DNA from: a virus
Direction: 5' to 3' (one strand)
Length of the DNA stretch: 23,132 bases
Virus record (IMG/VR): IMGVR_UViG_3300028394_000324
Location: 1-23,132 of that record
Made by a program: the position numbers and the translations under genes. This document shows, in pieces, positions 15,349 to 21,853 of this stretch. How positions within the stretch are numbered: position 1 is the stretch's first letter; each line of letters begins with the position of its first letter. A model generated the notes under the pieces. The model did not search any database. It saw only the letters and a program-made list of their open reading frames with translations, and was not told the DNA's origin.

Positions 15349-17700
15349 ATGGATGCTTTAGAACAATTCCTTGGTGGTGAGCAAGCTAGTCCAACCAAAT
15401 GGACGGGTGCAACTTTATCCACGCAAAAACTAAAGCAATTGCAAGATGCTGCCAATGCTGGCGATGCAACGGCAAAAGATGTATTACGCGCTTATAGTCA
15501 AGCTGCACCTGCCGCAACGCCAACCGCAGCGACCGCACAACCCGCAGCGCCAACAGCAGCCGATCCGTTAGAAGCATTTTTGTCGGGTCAAGCGCCAGCA
15601 GCACAAGCCGCGCAACCAAGCACAACAGGCACAAAAGAAGGCACGATGGGCGCTTTTGTGCCAAGAACAAAACAAATTTTAGACAAAGTTCTTGGTGGAA
15701 AAATAAGCCAAGCGGATGCTATAAATTTGTCAACCACAATTCCTGCTGAAGCCGAATCCGATTTGCGACCTTTGTATGAAGTTCCAAGGTCTATTGCTCA
15801 AAACCTTTTGGCATCCGCTGCAAGTGGATATGGTGCAATTGCAAAAGGCATTCAAACGGGTTCATTAGAACAGGCCGGTGCGGTTCAAAAAGAAATTCAA
15901 CAAAAATATGGTTATGAACCAAGTTCACCCATATCTAAACAAGTTTTGTCTTTGTTGAATTTGCCAATGGAATACGTTGTTCAACCGGCGGCTAAATTTG
16001 CTGGTGACATTACCCAATCCGTTACCGGTTCGCCTACGGCTGGCGGTGTGGTTGCCGGTGCAGTAGAAACCGCGCCTATGCTTTTAGGTTTGCGTAAAGG
16101 TGGGGCTGTAGCAGAACCAGGCATAACCACAAAAATAAGCCCATTAGACCGGCAAAAAGCCGCGATGACGGACACAAGTTTGCCGCCATCGGTTCGTGCA
16201 ACTATTGCGGAAAAAACCGCCAAGGGTGAAGTAATGACACCCGAACAAATACAAGCAACACAAGCACAATTTGAGGCTAGTAAACCGCAATTAATAAAGC
16301 CACAAGTTACAACGCCGGAAGCAACATTTGCGGCGGTAGCCGGTCAACAAGAAGCGCAAAGAAAAAGTGTTGGTGCGGCGGCTGTCCCTGATGCAACAAC
16401 AATTGAGCAAGCGTTGTCGGTTGCTACGCCAGAATTACGCAAAGCATTGCAAGGCAAAAATTTAGACACTTCATTTATTAGGCACATTGAAGCGGATAGT
16501 TTAGATATACCCGTTCGTTTGACTGAAGGCCAAGCAACTGGCGACATTATTAAAATTTCAAATGAACAAAATCGCAGGGGTAAAGACCCCGAATTGGCAT
16601 TGCGTTTTAATGAACAAAACGGTCAATTGATTGAGAATATTAATTCTATTCGTGCAAAAGCTGCGCCTGATGTTTATGGCACTAAAACTATTGAAAACAG
16701 TCAAGGCATTATTGATTCTTATAAAACAATAGATGCTAATTTAAATGAAGGAATTAACGTTAAATATAAAGCTTTGCGTGATGCTGCTGGCGGTCAGTTT
16801 CCTGTTGATGCGCCTAAATTATTGCAAAACATTGAAAGTAAATTGCAAAAAGAATTGCTTTCTAATGAAGCGCCAAAAGGTCAATTTAGCGAACTTCAAA
16901 GATTAGCTAAAGACAATAACATGACGTTTGAGGATTATTTGTCTCTTAGGCGCAATTTGGGCGACATAGCGCGAACAGCAAAAGATGGCGCGGAGCGTAA
17001 AGCGGCATCGTACATGATTGAAGAATTAGAAAAATTACCTTTGCAAGAAAGTGCTAAACGCTTAAAACCTTTAGCAGATCAAGCAAGAAAAGCCGCCCGT
17101 GATCGTTTCCAAATGCTTGAAAAAGACCCTGCTATGAAAGCGGCGGTAGATGATACTGTTCCTGCGGATAAGTTTATTGATAAATTTGTAATTAATGGGG
17201 TCAATAAAAACATCAACACAATGGTGCAACATCTTGGCAAAGATTCGGCAGCGCATCAACACATGGCGGCTGGAACAATTAATTGGTTGCGTGATAAAGC
17301 TGGTGTGATTGATGAAAATAGCAATTTTTCACAAAAGCAATACAACTCTGCTTTAAAAAAATTAGATGATGTAAATAATTTGCATGAAATATTTAATCCA
17401 GAAGCGGCAAGCAAATTAAAAACTTTGGGCAATGTTGCAAATTACACGCAATTCCAACCCCGTGGAACGTTTGTAAACAACTCTAATACTTTGGTTGGTG
17501 CAATGGCGCAAGCCGCAAGAAATGCGGTTGGAAAAACCGTTGAAGGCGGTTTAAATGTAGCTGTACCAGGTGTGCAACTTGGCACATCTTTGATGGAAAT
17601 GAGAGCAAGAAGGGCCGCAGAAGCTGAAACCCGCAAGGCTTTAGAAATTGGCGCTGGCACTCAAAAAGGTAAAAACAAACTTCAAGACTTGGGCAAATAA
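15349..17700 (+). CDS. Putative large DNA ejection protein, P22 gp16-like in size and position
   Basis: 783 residues (P22 gp16 has 609). The N-terminal 110 residues are Ala/Pro/Gln-rich and contain two similar short motifs, DALEQFLGGEQA and DPLEAFLSGQAP, which look like a duplicated docking peptide. Residues about 150-260 include moderately hydrophobic Gly/Ala segments that could enter a membrane. The C-terminal half (about 340-730) is long, charged and helical. No lytic transglycosylase or lysozyme motif was visible, unlike some internal virion proteins. It would be the third ejection component. ATG follows the previous stop directly; the last base of its stop is the first base of the next start. 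Confidence 0.7.
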   Translation: MDALEQFLGGEQASPTKWTGATLSTQKLKQLQDAANAGDATAKDVLRAYSQAAPAATPTAATAQPAAPTAADPLEAFLSGQAPAAQAAQPSTTGTKEGTMGAFVPRTKQILDKVLGGKISQADAINLSTTIPAEAESDLRPLYEVPRSIAQNLLASAASGYGAIAKGIQTGSLEQAGAVQKEIQQKYGYEPSSPISKQVLSLLNLPMEYVVQPAAKFAGDITQSVTGSPTAGGVVAGAVETAPMLLGLRKGGAVAEPGITTKISPLDRQKAAMTDTSLPPSVRATIAEKTAKGEVMTPEQIQATQAQFEASKPQLIKPQVTTPEATFAAVAGQQEAQRKSVGAAAVPDATTIEQALSVATPELRKALQGKNLDTSFIRHIEADSLDIPVRLTEGQATGDIIKISNEQNRRGKDPELALRFNEQNGQLIENINSIRAKAAPDVYGTKTIENSQGIIDSYKTIDANLNEGINVKYKALRDAAGGQFPVDAPKLLQNIESKLQKELLSNEAPKGQFSELQRLAKDNNMTFEDYLSLRRNLGDIARTAKDGAERKAASYMIEELEKLPLQESAKRLKPLADQARKAARDRFQMLEKDPAMKAAVDDTVPADKFIDKFVINGVNKNINTMVQHLGKDSAAHQHMAAGTINWLRDKAGVIDENSNFSQKQYNSALKKLDDVNNLHEIFNPEAASKLKTLGNVANYTQFQPRGTFVNNSNTLVGAMAQAARNAVGKTVEGGLNVAVPGVQLGTSLMEMRARRAAEAETRKALEIGAGTQKGKNKLQDLGK

Positions 17701-17936
17701 TGGCTACCCCCGAAATTGACTTAGTTAAGTACGGTGTTCTTTGGCAAAAGGTCGAGGACTACGAACGCCGGTTTGACAAAATGGAAATTAAGATTGACAA
17801 GCTAGAGGCATCGATTGATACGCTTATTGGCCTAGCAAATCAAGGCCGTGGCGGGTTTTGGATGGGTATGGTAGTGGTGTCCGCTTTAAGTAGCGTATTG
17901 GGCTATTTAGGCCATTGGGTGGGCAAAAGTGGTTAA
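17700..17936 (+). CDS. Small XhlA-like membrane protein, lysis region
   Basis: 78 residues with a coiled-coil-like N-terminal helix (about 15-46, heptad pattern around RRFDKMEIKIDKLEASID) and one hydrophobic segment (about 53-73, FWMGMVVVSALSSVLGYLGH) near the C-terminus. This is the layout of haemolysin XhlA-type phage proteins that accompany holins. It begins the lysis cassette and overlaps both neighbours by TAATG, so translation of the set is likely coupled. A holin partner or antiholin role is inferred. Confidence 0.72.
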   Translation: MATPEIDLVKYGVLWQKVEDYERRFDKMEIKIDKLEASIDTLIGLANQGRGGFWMGMVVVSALSSVLGYLGHWVGKSG

Positions 17937-18247
17937 TGCGCCGAACTCTACTTTTTTTGGCTTTGGTCACGGTATCAATTGCCCAAGACAAACTAATTTT
18001 GTCCGATGCGCCGCCGCCTTTGCCAAAGAAGCAGCCGCCTAAGTCAAGTTGTGCTGTGCAGGAGTTGTACGTTATAGCTTGGTCAACGCATGACCCAATA
18101 GAACGCCACAAGGCCATGTTGGGATGGTTGGATAAGACAAAGTGCAGCGCGGATGATTACGTTTTAATTTGGAACAATTTGCCCGAATGGGCAGGTACTT
18201 CAGATAGTCCCGCATTGCGGGCCAAAGTAATGGAGAAGGCAAGATGA
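17936..18247 (+). CDS. Small secreted protein in the lysis cassette, function unknown
   Basis: 103 residues from ATG at 17936, which overlaps the previous stop (TAATG); an in-frame ATG at 17915 would destroy the signal peptide pattern. The N-terminus MRRTLLFLALVTVSIA|QDK is a good Sec signal peptide with cleavage after residue 16. The mature part has a Pro-rich stretch (APPPLPKKQPPK) and two Cys (39 and 70) that could form a disulfide in the periplasm. There is no lipobox, so it is not a standard Rz1 lipoprotein. The position suggests a part in lysis; a spanin substitute is possible but unproved. Confidence 0.7.
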   Translation: MRRTLLFLALVTVSIAQDKLILSDAPPPLPKKQPPKSSCAVQELYVIAWSTHDPIERHKAMLGWLDKTKCSADDYVLIWNNLPEWAGTSDSPALRAKVMEKAR

Positions 18248-18483
18248 AAGATAAGGATAAGTTGGTAAATGTCGTGACTTACATGGTCACCGCTACTTTG
18301 TGCGCGGTTGTACTTTCCTTAATCTGGGCGCTGATCCACGGCTTGTTTGTCAAGGAAGTAGACAACACCAAGATTTTTGAAATCATCGGCCCCGCCTTCC
18401 AAACCATCATTGGTGGCTTGATTGGTTGGCTATCCGGCCTAAAAGTAGGCGCACATAAGGAGGAAACATCCAATGGCCCTTGA
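18244..18483 (+). CDS. Two-TM holin candidate
   Basis: 79 residues with two hydrophobic segments (about 9-36 and 44-66), a charged N-terminus (MKDKDK) and a polar tail (HKEETSNGP). This is the class II holin layout, or that of a small membrane partner. It overlaps the secreted-protein gene by ATGA and the next holin gene by 11 bases. With another holin-like gene just downstream, one of the two may act as antiholin or timing control. Confidence 0.7.
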   Translation: MKDKDKLVNVVTYMVTATLCAVVLSLIWALIHGLFVKEVDNTKIFEIIGPAFQTIIGGLIGWLSGLKVGAHKEETSNGP

Positions 18484-18880
18484 CGCCGTATCCGCATTGC
18501 TTGACATTGGCGGCAAAGTCTTAGATAGGGTTTTCCCCGATCCTGCTCAACAAGCCGCCGCTAGGCTTGAATTGCTAAAACTTCAGCAATCGGGGGAGTT
18601 GACCCAAATTGCGGGGCAAATGGACATCAACAAAATTGAAGCGGCAAGTAGTAGCGTCTTTGTCTCCGGCTGGCGACCCGCTATTGGTTGGATATGCGGT
18701 GCGGGATTTGCGGTGCAATTTGTCATTGGCCCATTAGCCGAATGGGGTTCCGCTTTGGCGGGGCATCCCGTTAAGTTTCCCGCGATGGACACGGGAACAA
18801 TGATGCCTTTGCTTTTAGGAATGCTTGGCCTTGGTGGTATGCGTACCGCAGAAAAAATGCAAGGCGTAGCGTCAAAATGA
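18473..18880 (+). CDS. Three-TM holin of the gene-transfer-agent release type
   Basis: 135 residues. The motif SGWRPAIGWICGAGFAVQF (residues 65-83) at the start of the membrane region, followed by an LAEWG segment and a glycine/leucine-rich helix (about 108-123), matches the family of three-TM holins described for release of gene transfer agents and many phages (PF11351 by memory). The N-terminal half is a soluble helical region with the usual DPAQQAAARLELLKL stretch. It would permeabilise the inner membrane so the endolysin next door can reach the wall. A strong AAGGAGG ribosome binding site precedes ATG 18473. Overlaps the endolysin gene by ATGA. Confidence 0.87.
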   Translation: MALDAVSALLDIGGKVLDRVFPDPAQQAAARLELLKLQQSGELTQIAGQMDINKIEAASSSVFVSGWRPAIGWICGAGFAVQFVIGPLAEWGSALAGHPVKFPAMDTGTMMPLLLGMLGLGGMRTAEKMQGVASK

Positions 18881-19308
18881 ACTTGACTAAAAACTTCACG
18901 TTAGAGGAATTAACCATAACCGACCATCGGGAGTTTAAAAATGAACCTAGTCCTAGTGAAAGAACAAATCTTATACGTCTTGCAAACTTTTTGGAGCAAG
19001 TTAAAGTTGCGTTGGAAGGCAAGCCGGTCATGGTTAATAGCGCGTTTCGCTGCAAAGAAGTAAACGATGCGGTAGGCAGCAAGGATACAAGCCAGCATCG
19101 GGTAGGTTGCGCCGCTGACCTTCGCGTACCAGGCATGACCCCCGATCAAGTTGTGCAAGCAATCATGGCGGCGGGTTTGGCCTACGACCAGCTAATAAGA
19201 GAGTTTGACCGCTGGACTCACGTTAGCATCTCGAATGACCCTAAGGGCAAGCCAAGGGGTCAAACGTTAATTATTGATGGCAAAGGCACTAGGCTTTATT
19301 CGTCATAA
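18877..19308 (+). CDS. Endolysin, peptidase M15 family (L,D- or D,D-peptidase)
   Basis: 143 residues. The zinc site is visible: SQHRVGCAADL gives His74 and Asp81 (SxHxxGxAxDL), Glu109 in REFDRW is the likely catalytic base, and WTHVSI gives His115. The N-terminal LTKNFTLEELTITD is the typical opening of M15_3 phage peptidases, which cut peptide stems of peptidoglycan. There is no signal peptide, so export depends on the holin. It overlaps the holin gene by four bases and is the last rightward gene. Confidence 0.92.
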   Translation: MNLTKNFTLEELTITDHREFKNEPSPSERTNLIRLANFLEQVKVALEGKPVMVNSAFRCKEVNDAVGSKDTSQHRVGCAADLRVPGMTPDQVVQAIMAAGLAYDQLIREFDRWTHVSISNDPKGKPRGQTLIIDGKGTRLYSS

Positions 19309-19380
19309 AGGTGGGGTACTCGCTGCGTCTGGTTGACCGCCGTATTGCAGTAACACTTCACCAGCATCCGCTTTCCCCCG
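19309..19380. other. Convergent junction between rightward and leftward genes
   Basis: This 72-base gap separates the endolysin stop from the stop of the last leftward gene. A terminator for both directions would be expected, but no stem followed by a U-tract is seen on either strand. Read leftward, the frame of the neighbouring gene stays open for 25 codons past its TAA, to a TGA at 19303-19305 inside the end of the endolysin gene. Confidence 0.6.
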
Positions 19381-19608
19381 TTATGGTTTAGGGCAATTCT
19401 CCGGCACATCAACCGCAACATAAACCGGCGTTACGGCCTTCTTAGCAGGAATTATCCATCTATCAATGTAAACATCCGGCATAGCGTCTAGGCTTTTTTT
19501 AAGTGACCTAGCATCTATCCCGCTGATGGTGCATATTTGGCTTTTAGTCAGGCCATCTTCATGGGCCAATAAAGTTTCACGGATTAGATGATGTCTTGAT
19601 TTTCTCAT
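19381..19608 (-). CDS. Small winged-helix-like protein, last leftward gene
   Basis: 75 residues from ATG at 19608. The frame is open further upstream only with a TTG start that would overlap most of the preceding gene. Residues about 6-45 (IRETLLAHEDGLTKSQICTI through SLKKSLDAM) fit a helix-turn-helix. A strand-rich wing (VYIDRWIIPAKKAVTPVYVAV) and the ending DVPENCPKP follow. I recall similar small phage proteins with a CPxP ending that goes on for more residues. It overlaps the previous gene by 32 bases and lacks a Shine-Dalgarno site, so it may be translated by coupling. Regulator or DNA-binding accessory role inferred. Confidence 0.65.
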   Translation of the reverse strand: MRKSRHHLIRETLLAHEDGLTKSQICTISGIDARSLKKSLDAMPDVYIDRWIIPAKKAVTPVYVAVDVPENCPKP

Positions 19609-19771
19609 TTTGTATAGCCGTAATAATATCTTCAATTTCGTGGATAGCGGTAATGCATTCGGCAATAGCCTGGTCTTTTTTGCCTTCAAGCATTAGGTTA
19701 TAAGCGTTTTTAAGTGCTTTTTCTGCCATCATGCAAGGATAAGCGTAGTCTTTAATTTCAACAATTTTCAT
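19577..19771 (-). CDS. Small helical protein, unknown
   Basis: 64 residues. The ATG at 19771 overlaps the TGA of the preceding gene (ATGA), which fixes the start; a TTG eight codons upstream is less likely. The sequence is two long amphipathic helices: AEKALKNAYNLMLEGKKDQA and IHEIEDIITAIQNEK. It has no motif and no membrane segment. This is typical of small early phage proteins that bind host factors, but no function can be given. Confidence 0.68.
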   Translation of the reverse strand: MKIVEIKDYAYPCMMAEKALKNAYNLMLEGKKDQAIAECITAIHEIEDIITAIQNEKIKTSSNP

Positions 19772-19956
19772 GTGTTTTTCTGTGGTGGTGTGCAAGTGTG
19801 GATGTGGTCAGCAGCGCCTAGTCGTTTACCGCAGCGTTCGCAGAAATTGCGCTCAAGTTTGTACTTTTTTTTGGCATCATAGTAACCAGACTGATATGCA
19901 ATCAGCAACGCATTGCCATCTTCTTTGTAAACCTGTGTATCGTCGTCTTCATCCAT
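19768..19956 (-). CDS. Small protein with a possible zinc-binding motif
   Basis: 62 residues from ATG at 19956 with GGGAAGAAC upstream; it overlaps the preceding gene by eight bases (ATGGATGA). The N-terminus is acidic (MDEDDDTQ). The C-terminal part, FCERCGKRLGAADHIHTC, holds CxxC followed by HxHxC, which could bind one zinc ion. The middle (IAYQSGYYDAKKKYKLERN) is a helix seen in other small phage proteins. A zinc-ribbon role in nucleic acid or protein binding is possible. Confidence 0.68.
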   Translation of the reverse strand: MDEDDDTQVYKEDGNALLIAYQSGYYDAKKKYKLERNFCERCGKRLGAADHIHTCTPPQKNT

Positions 19957-20320
19957 TGTTCTTCCCTCGCAGCTTGGATTCAATGGCTCTTGCGTAGTGA
20001 ACAAATGGTTGATTGCTTAACTCAGCACCAACTCCATAGTCAGCAAATAAAGCAACCTTCCATATTGCTTCAATTTCTTTGTCCGTCAGCACAACCCATG
20101 TGCGCTGTGGTGGGGTGGTGTAGAGAGTTTCCCAACGACCGATTTCTGGTTTTTCTTTTTGAAAAATTGGATTTCCACCAATAGATAAATATCCAAACGG
20201 CTCCTGCGCTGGCTGTGCTAGGGCTGCTTTGATTACGTCTTTCGCGTTGTCAATATCTGCTCGAAACCCTGGTAAATTTTCTAGCACCTCAAGTACCAGT
20301 TCTAATGCTTCTTTAGTCAT
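19949..20320 (-). CDS. Ea22-like modular early protein
   Basis: 123 residues. An N-terminal helix (EALELVLEVLENLPGFR) leads into KAALAQPAQEP, a linker very common in Ea22-type early phage proteins. The body reads GYLSIGGNPIFQKEK, then LYTTPPQRTWVVLTDKEIEA, then a C-terminal helix. The WVxLTDxEI motif is typical of this group. Such proteins are mosaics of swapped modules with unknown function. ATG at 20320 follows AAAGGAGAAG and overlaps the previous stop by ATGA. Confidence 0.75.
   Translation of the reverse strand: MTKEALELVLEVLENLPGFRADIDNAKDVIKAALAQPAQEPFGYLSIGGNPIFQKEKPEIGRWETLYTTPPQRTWVVLTDKEIEAIWKVALFADYGVGAELSNQPFVHYARAIESKLRGKNNG
20199..20219 (-). repeat. 21-base direct repeat, copy 1 (AQPAQEP linker)
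   Basis: This stretch is identical to 20537-20557 and encodes the AQPAQEP linker in the leftward frame. The repeat lies at a module border in each of two adjacent genes. Confidence 0.8.
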
Positions 20321-20796
20321 GCGTTCTTCTCCTTTAGTTTGGCTACGACAGCCTTAGCAATAATTAAGAAGTCAGCAAAATCAATCTCTGCTTCTGTACT
20401 GTCTGCTATTGGCGACACACGCCACCATTCAAACCATTCATTACCCGTTGGCTCTACCCACGGGCGCTGTGCTTGAATCTTGTGGCCTTCAGATGCACAA
20501 ACACCACACAGTAAACAGTCGCCAGTCCGAACCTTTGGCTCCTGCGCTGGCTGTGCTGCGGGTGGGGTGGGGTTTATGTCGTCGTCTTTATCCATTGTTG
20601 TTCTTTTATGTTTGTCGTGTTCCTCGTTAAAACATTTGACCATTAATTGATGCGCGTAGTTCATGAATCCGTGTTCTTTCGTCAGCGGCTTGTCCTGCGC
20701 CGTTGCCCTTCTACCATCAGGCTCATGGTCTGACCAGTTAACTTCGTCTATTGTCTTGGCACTTGCCGCTTTCTTTTTGCTTTGATAGCCTGTCAT
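20317..20796 (-). CDS. Modular early protein with AQPAQEP linker, unknown
   Basis: 159 residues. The N-terminal third (KKKAASAKTIDEVNWSDHEP and following) is charged and unlike the rest. Next come a helix with HQLMVKCFNEEHDKHK, a short acidic stretch, the AQPAQEP linker at about residue 80-87, and a Cys pair in DCLLCGVCASEGHK. The end is NEWFEWWRVSPIADSTEAEI with a C-terminal helix. The MDKDDDINP start-like stretch at about 68 resembles the MDEDDD start of the 62-residue gene, which suggests the long form arose by fusion of a separate small gene. ATG at 20796 has AAGGAGAAAC upstream and overlaps the previous stop by ATGA. Confidence 0.72.
   Translation of the reverse strand: MTGYQSKKKAASAKTIDEVNWSDHEPDGRRATAQDKPLTKEHGFMNYAHQLMVKCFNEEHDKHKRTTMDKDDDINPTPPAAQPAQEPKVRTGDCLLCGVCASEGHKIQAQRPWVEPTGNEWFEWWRVSPIADSTEAEIDFADFLIIAKAVVAKLKEKNA
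20537..20557 (-). repeat. 21-base direct repeat, copy 2 (AQPAQEP linker)
   Basis: Identical to 20199-20219; it lies 338 bases away in the neighbouring gene, in the same frame and orientation. Recombination between the copies would delete one module and fuse the two genes in frame. Confidence 0.8.
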
Positions 20797-21008
20797 GTTT
20801 GTTTCTCCTTAAAACCGCGCCAATATTTGTTTTGCAAGGCATCAAAATTTCTATGGTAATCATCCAACAAGTTGTGAGAACCTCGTGACCATTTCTTTCC
20901 GTTCCATGTAGCAAAGCCTGTATAAAATCCAGCTAATTTTGTAAATTTAACTTCATACACACCCGTATGCACGGGCTTGATGTGCGGCGGGAACCACGGT
21001 GTCATCAT
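20793..21008 (-). CDS. Small Trp/Tyr-rich phage protein, unknown
   Basis: 71 residues. The motif WFPPHIKPVHTGVYEV at the start, an aromatic WNGKKWSR in the middle and a KYWRGFKEK end form a pattern I have met in many small phage proteins of proteobacteria, without a known function. It is probably a single small beta domain. Two ATGs in a row open the frame at 21008; the first overlaps the upstream stop (ATGA), and AAGGGGAAC serves as ribosome binding site. Confidence 0.72.
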   Translation of the reverse strand: MMTPWFPPHIKPVHTGVYEVKFTKLAGFYTGFATWNGKKWSRGSHNLLDDYHRNFDALQNKYWRGFKEKQT

Positions 21009-21217
21009 GTTGTTCCCCTTGCGCGAATCCTTTTTGAAATAAATTGATTTACAAACCTGTTGTAACCATCCACATCATCGCTAATCTTTGCACACGCCTC
21101 ACGCTCATGTGCTGCTACCAAGGCGGCAAACTTTTCAAGTGCTTCTTGATAAATGCCATCTAGATGCGGACGCATACCTATCAGTTGGCACTCCTGTGCT
21201 AGTTCAATGATGTTCAT
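21005..21217 (-). CDS. Small EREAC-type phage protein, paralogue B
   Basis: 70 residues: MNIIELAQECQLIG at the start, then EALEKFAALVAAHEREACAK, then a variable part, and the end RIRARGTT. The upstream neighbour shares MNIIEL, FAALV, EREAC and the IRARGTT end, so the two are tandem paralogues. The FAALV...EREAC helix is widespread in small phage proteins of Betaproteobacteria, with no known function. ATG at 21217 overlaps the previous stop. Confidence 0.73.
   Translation of the reverse strand: MNIIELAQECQLIGMRPHLDGIYQEALEKFAALVAAHEREACAKISDDVDGYNRFVNQFISKRIRARGTT
21006..21025 (-). repeat. 20-base direct repeat at a gene junction, copy 1
   Basis: Identical to 21215-21234. In the leftward sense it holds the last codons of one gene, the AAGGGGAAC ribosome binding site and the ATG of the next. 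It marks the edge of a tandem gene duplication. Confidence 0.8.
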
Positions 21218-21447
21218 GTTGTTCCCCTTGCGCGGATGGTGTTTGCGGCTTTTTCTTCGTGACCGCCTAAATCAATAATAAACATCAACTTAACGCAAGC
21301 CTCACGCTCATCAGCACGGGCTGCTGCTTCTACCAAGGCGGCGAACTTTTGATATCTTAAAAATCCCCAAGGGTAATCGTTGTCGTTTGATTGAACAACA
21401 TTGTTTGCATATTCTTCAGCCTGTTTTGTTAGTTCAATAATGTTCAT
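21214..21447 (-). CDS. Small EREAC-type phage protein, paralogue A
   Basis: 77 residues from ATG at 21447, which follows GGGGGAAG and overlaps the preceding stop by ATGA; a longer frame upstream has no such signals. It reads MNIIELTKQAEEYANNVVQS, a middle part with WGFLRYQKFAALVEAAARAD, EREACVKLM, and ends in TIRARGTT. It differs from its paralogue mainly in the segment before FAALV and after EREAC. Probably a helical hairpin protein; role unknown. Confidence 0.73.
   Translation of the reverse strand: MNIIELTKQAEEYANNVVQSNDNDYPWGFLRYQKFAALVEAAARADEREACVKLMFIIDLGGHEEKAANTIRARGTT
21215..21234 (-). repeat. 20-base direct repeat at a gene junction, copy 2
   Basis: Identical to 21006-21025, 209 bases away, again spanning a gene end, ribosome binding site and next start codon. 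Confidence 0.8.
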
Positions 21448-21665
21448 CACTTCCCCCAAATAACTAAACAAATAACCCACACGCCAAGCACCACAGTCAC
21501 CATTGTTAGCAGTGCTTTGAAGGTGTCGGCAAGGTCATCCAGTGAGTCGCCCAACTGCGCATCGTTGTAGCCATTGGCATACGCATCGTTAATCTCTTTG
21601 ATGCGCTGTTTGCGTACAGGGCAGTCAGGGCCATTGGTGCATTTTCCGTAGTCACAACAAGTCAT
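21447..21665 (-). CDS. Small membrane protein with Cys-rich N-terminus
   Basis: 72 residues. Four Cys in the first 15 residues (MTCCDYGKCTNGPDCPVRKQ) form a likely metal-binding or disulfide knot. A polar middle (residues 17-48) follows, then one membrane helix at about 50-70 (ALLTMVTVVLGVWVICLVIW). The CxxGxxCPVR style is common in small proteins of related phages. The N-terminus is probably cytoplasmic. A role in altering the host membrane early in infection is only a guess. It overlaps its neighbours on both sides by four bases. Confidence 0.72.
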   Translation of the reverse strand: MTCCDYGKCTNGPDCPVRKQRIKEINDAYANGYNDAQLGDSLDDLADTFKALLTMVTVVLGVWVICLVIWGK

Positions 21666-21853
21666 TTGTATTCCTTTAAACGTGTGTTTAATTGCTCAAT
21701 GCGGGTCATATTCATGTTTAGCACTGCTTGGGCGTACTCAATTGAAATCTCAGCCTCAAGGCGGTCTAGGTGGGCACAAGCAAGCTCTCGCTGGATAACC
21801 TCTGCTGGCGTCAAATTGCGGTAGTAGTCCTTCAAAAATTTAAGAAATTGCAT
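21662..21853 (-). CDS. Small helical protein, unknown
   Basis: 63 residues from ATG at 21853; an in-frame GTG six codons earlier lacks a ribosome binding site, while AAAGGGAA fits the ATG. It is one long helical stretch: LTPAEVIQRELACAHLDRLE, AEISIEYAQAVLNMNMTRI, EQLNTRLKEYK, with a heptad-like pattern. Similar small helical proteins are common in phage early operons. It overlaps the preceding gene by 14 bases. Confidence 0.7.
   Translation of the reverse strand: MQFLKFLKDYYRNLTPAEVIQRELACAHLDRLEAEISIEYAQAVLNMNMTRIEQLNTRLKEYK

Noticed and set aside
17915-17938. ATG at 17915 as start of the secreted protein
   Set aside because: It would add seven residues before the signal peptide and overlap the upstream gene; the ATG at 17936 forms TAATG with the upstream stop.
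19296-19367. 23-codon leftward frame with a good GGGGGAAAG site in the convergent gap
   Set aside because: Very short, overlaps the endolysin end, no recognisable protein; the frame continuing past the neighbouring stop is a better account of the coding-like content.
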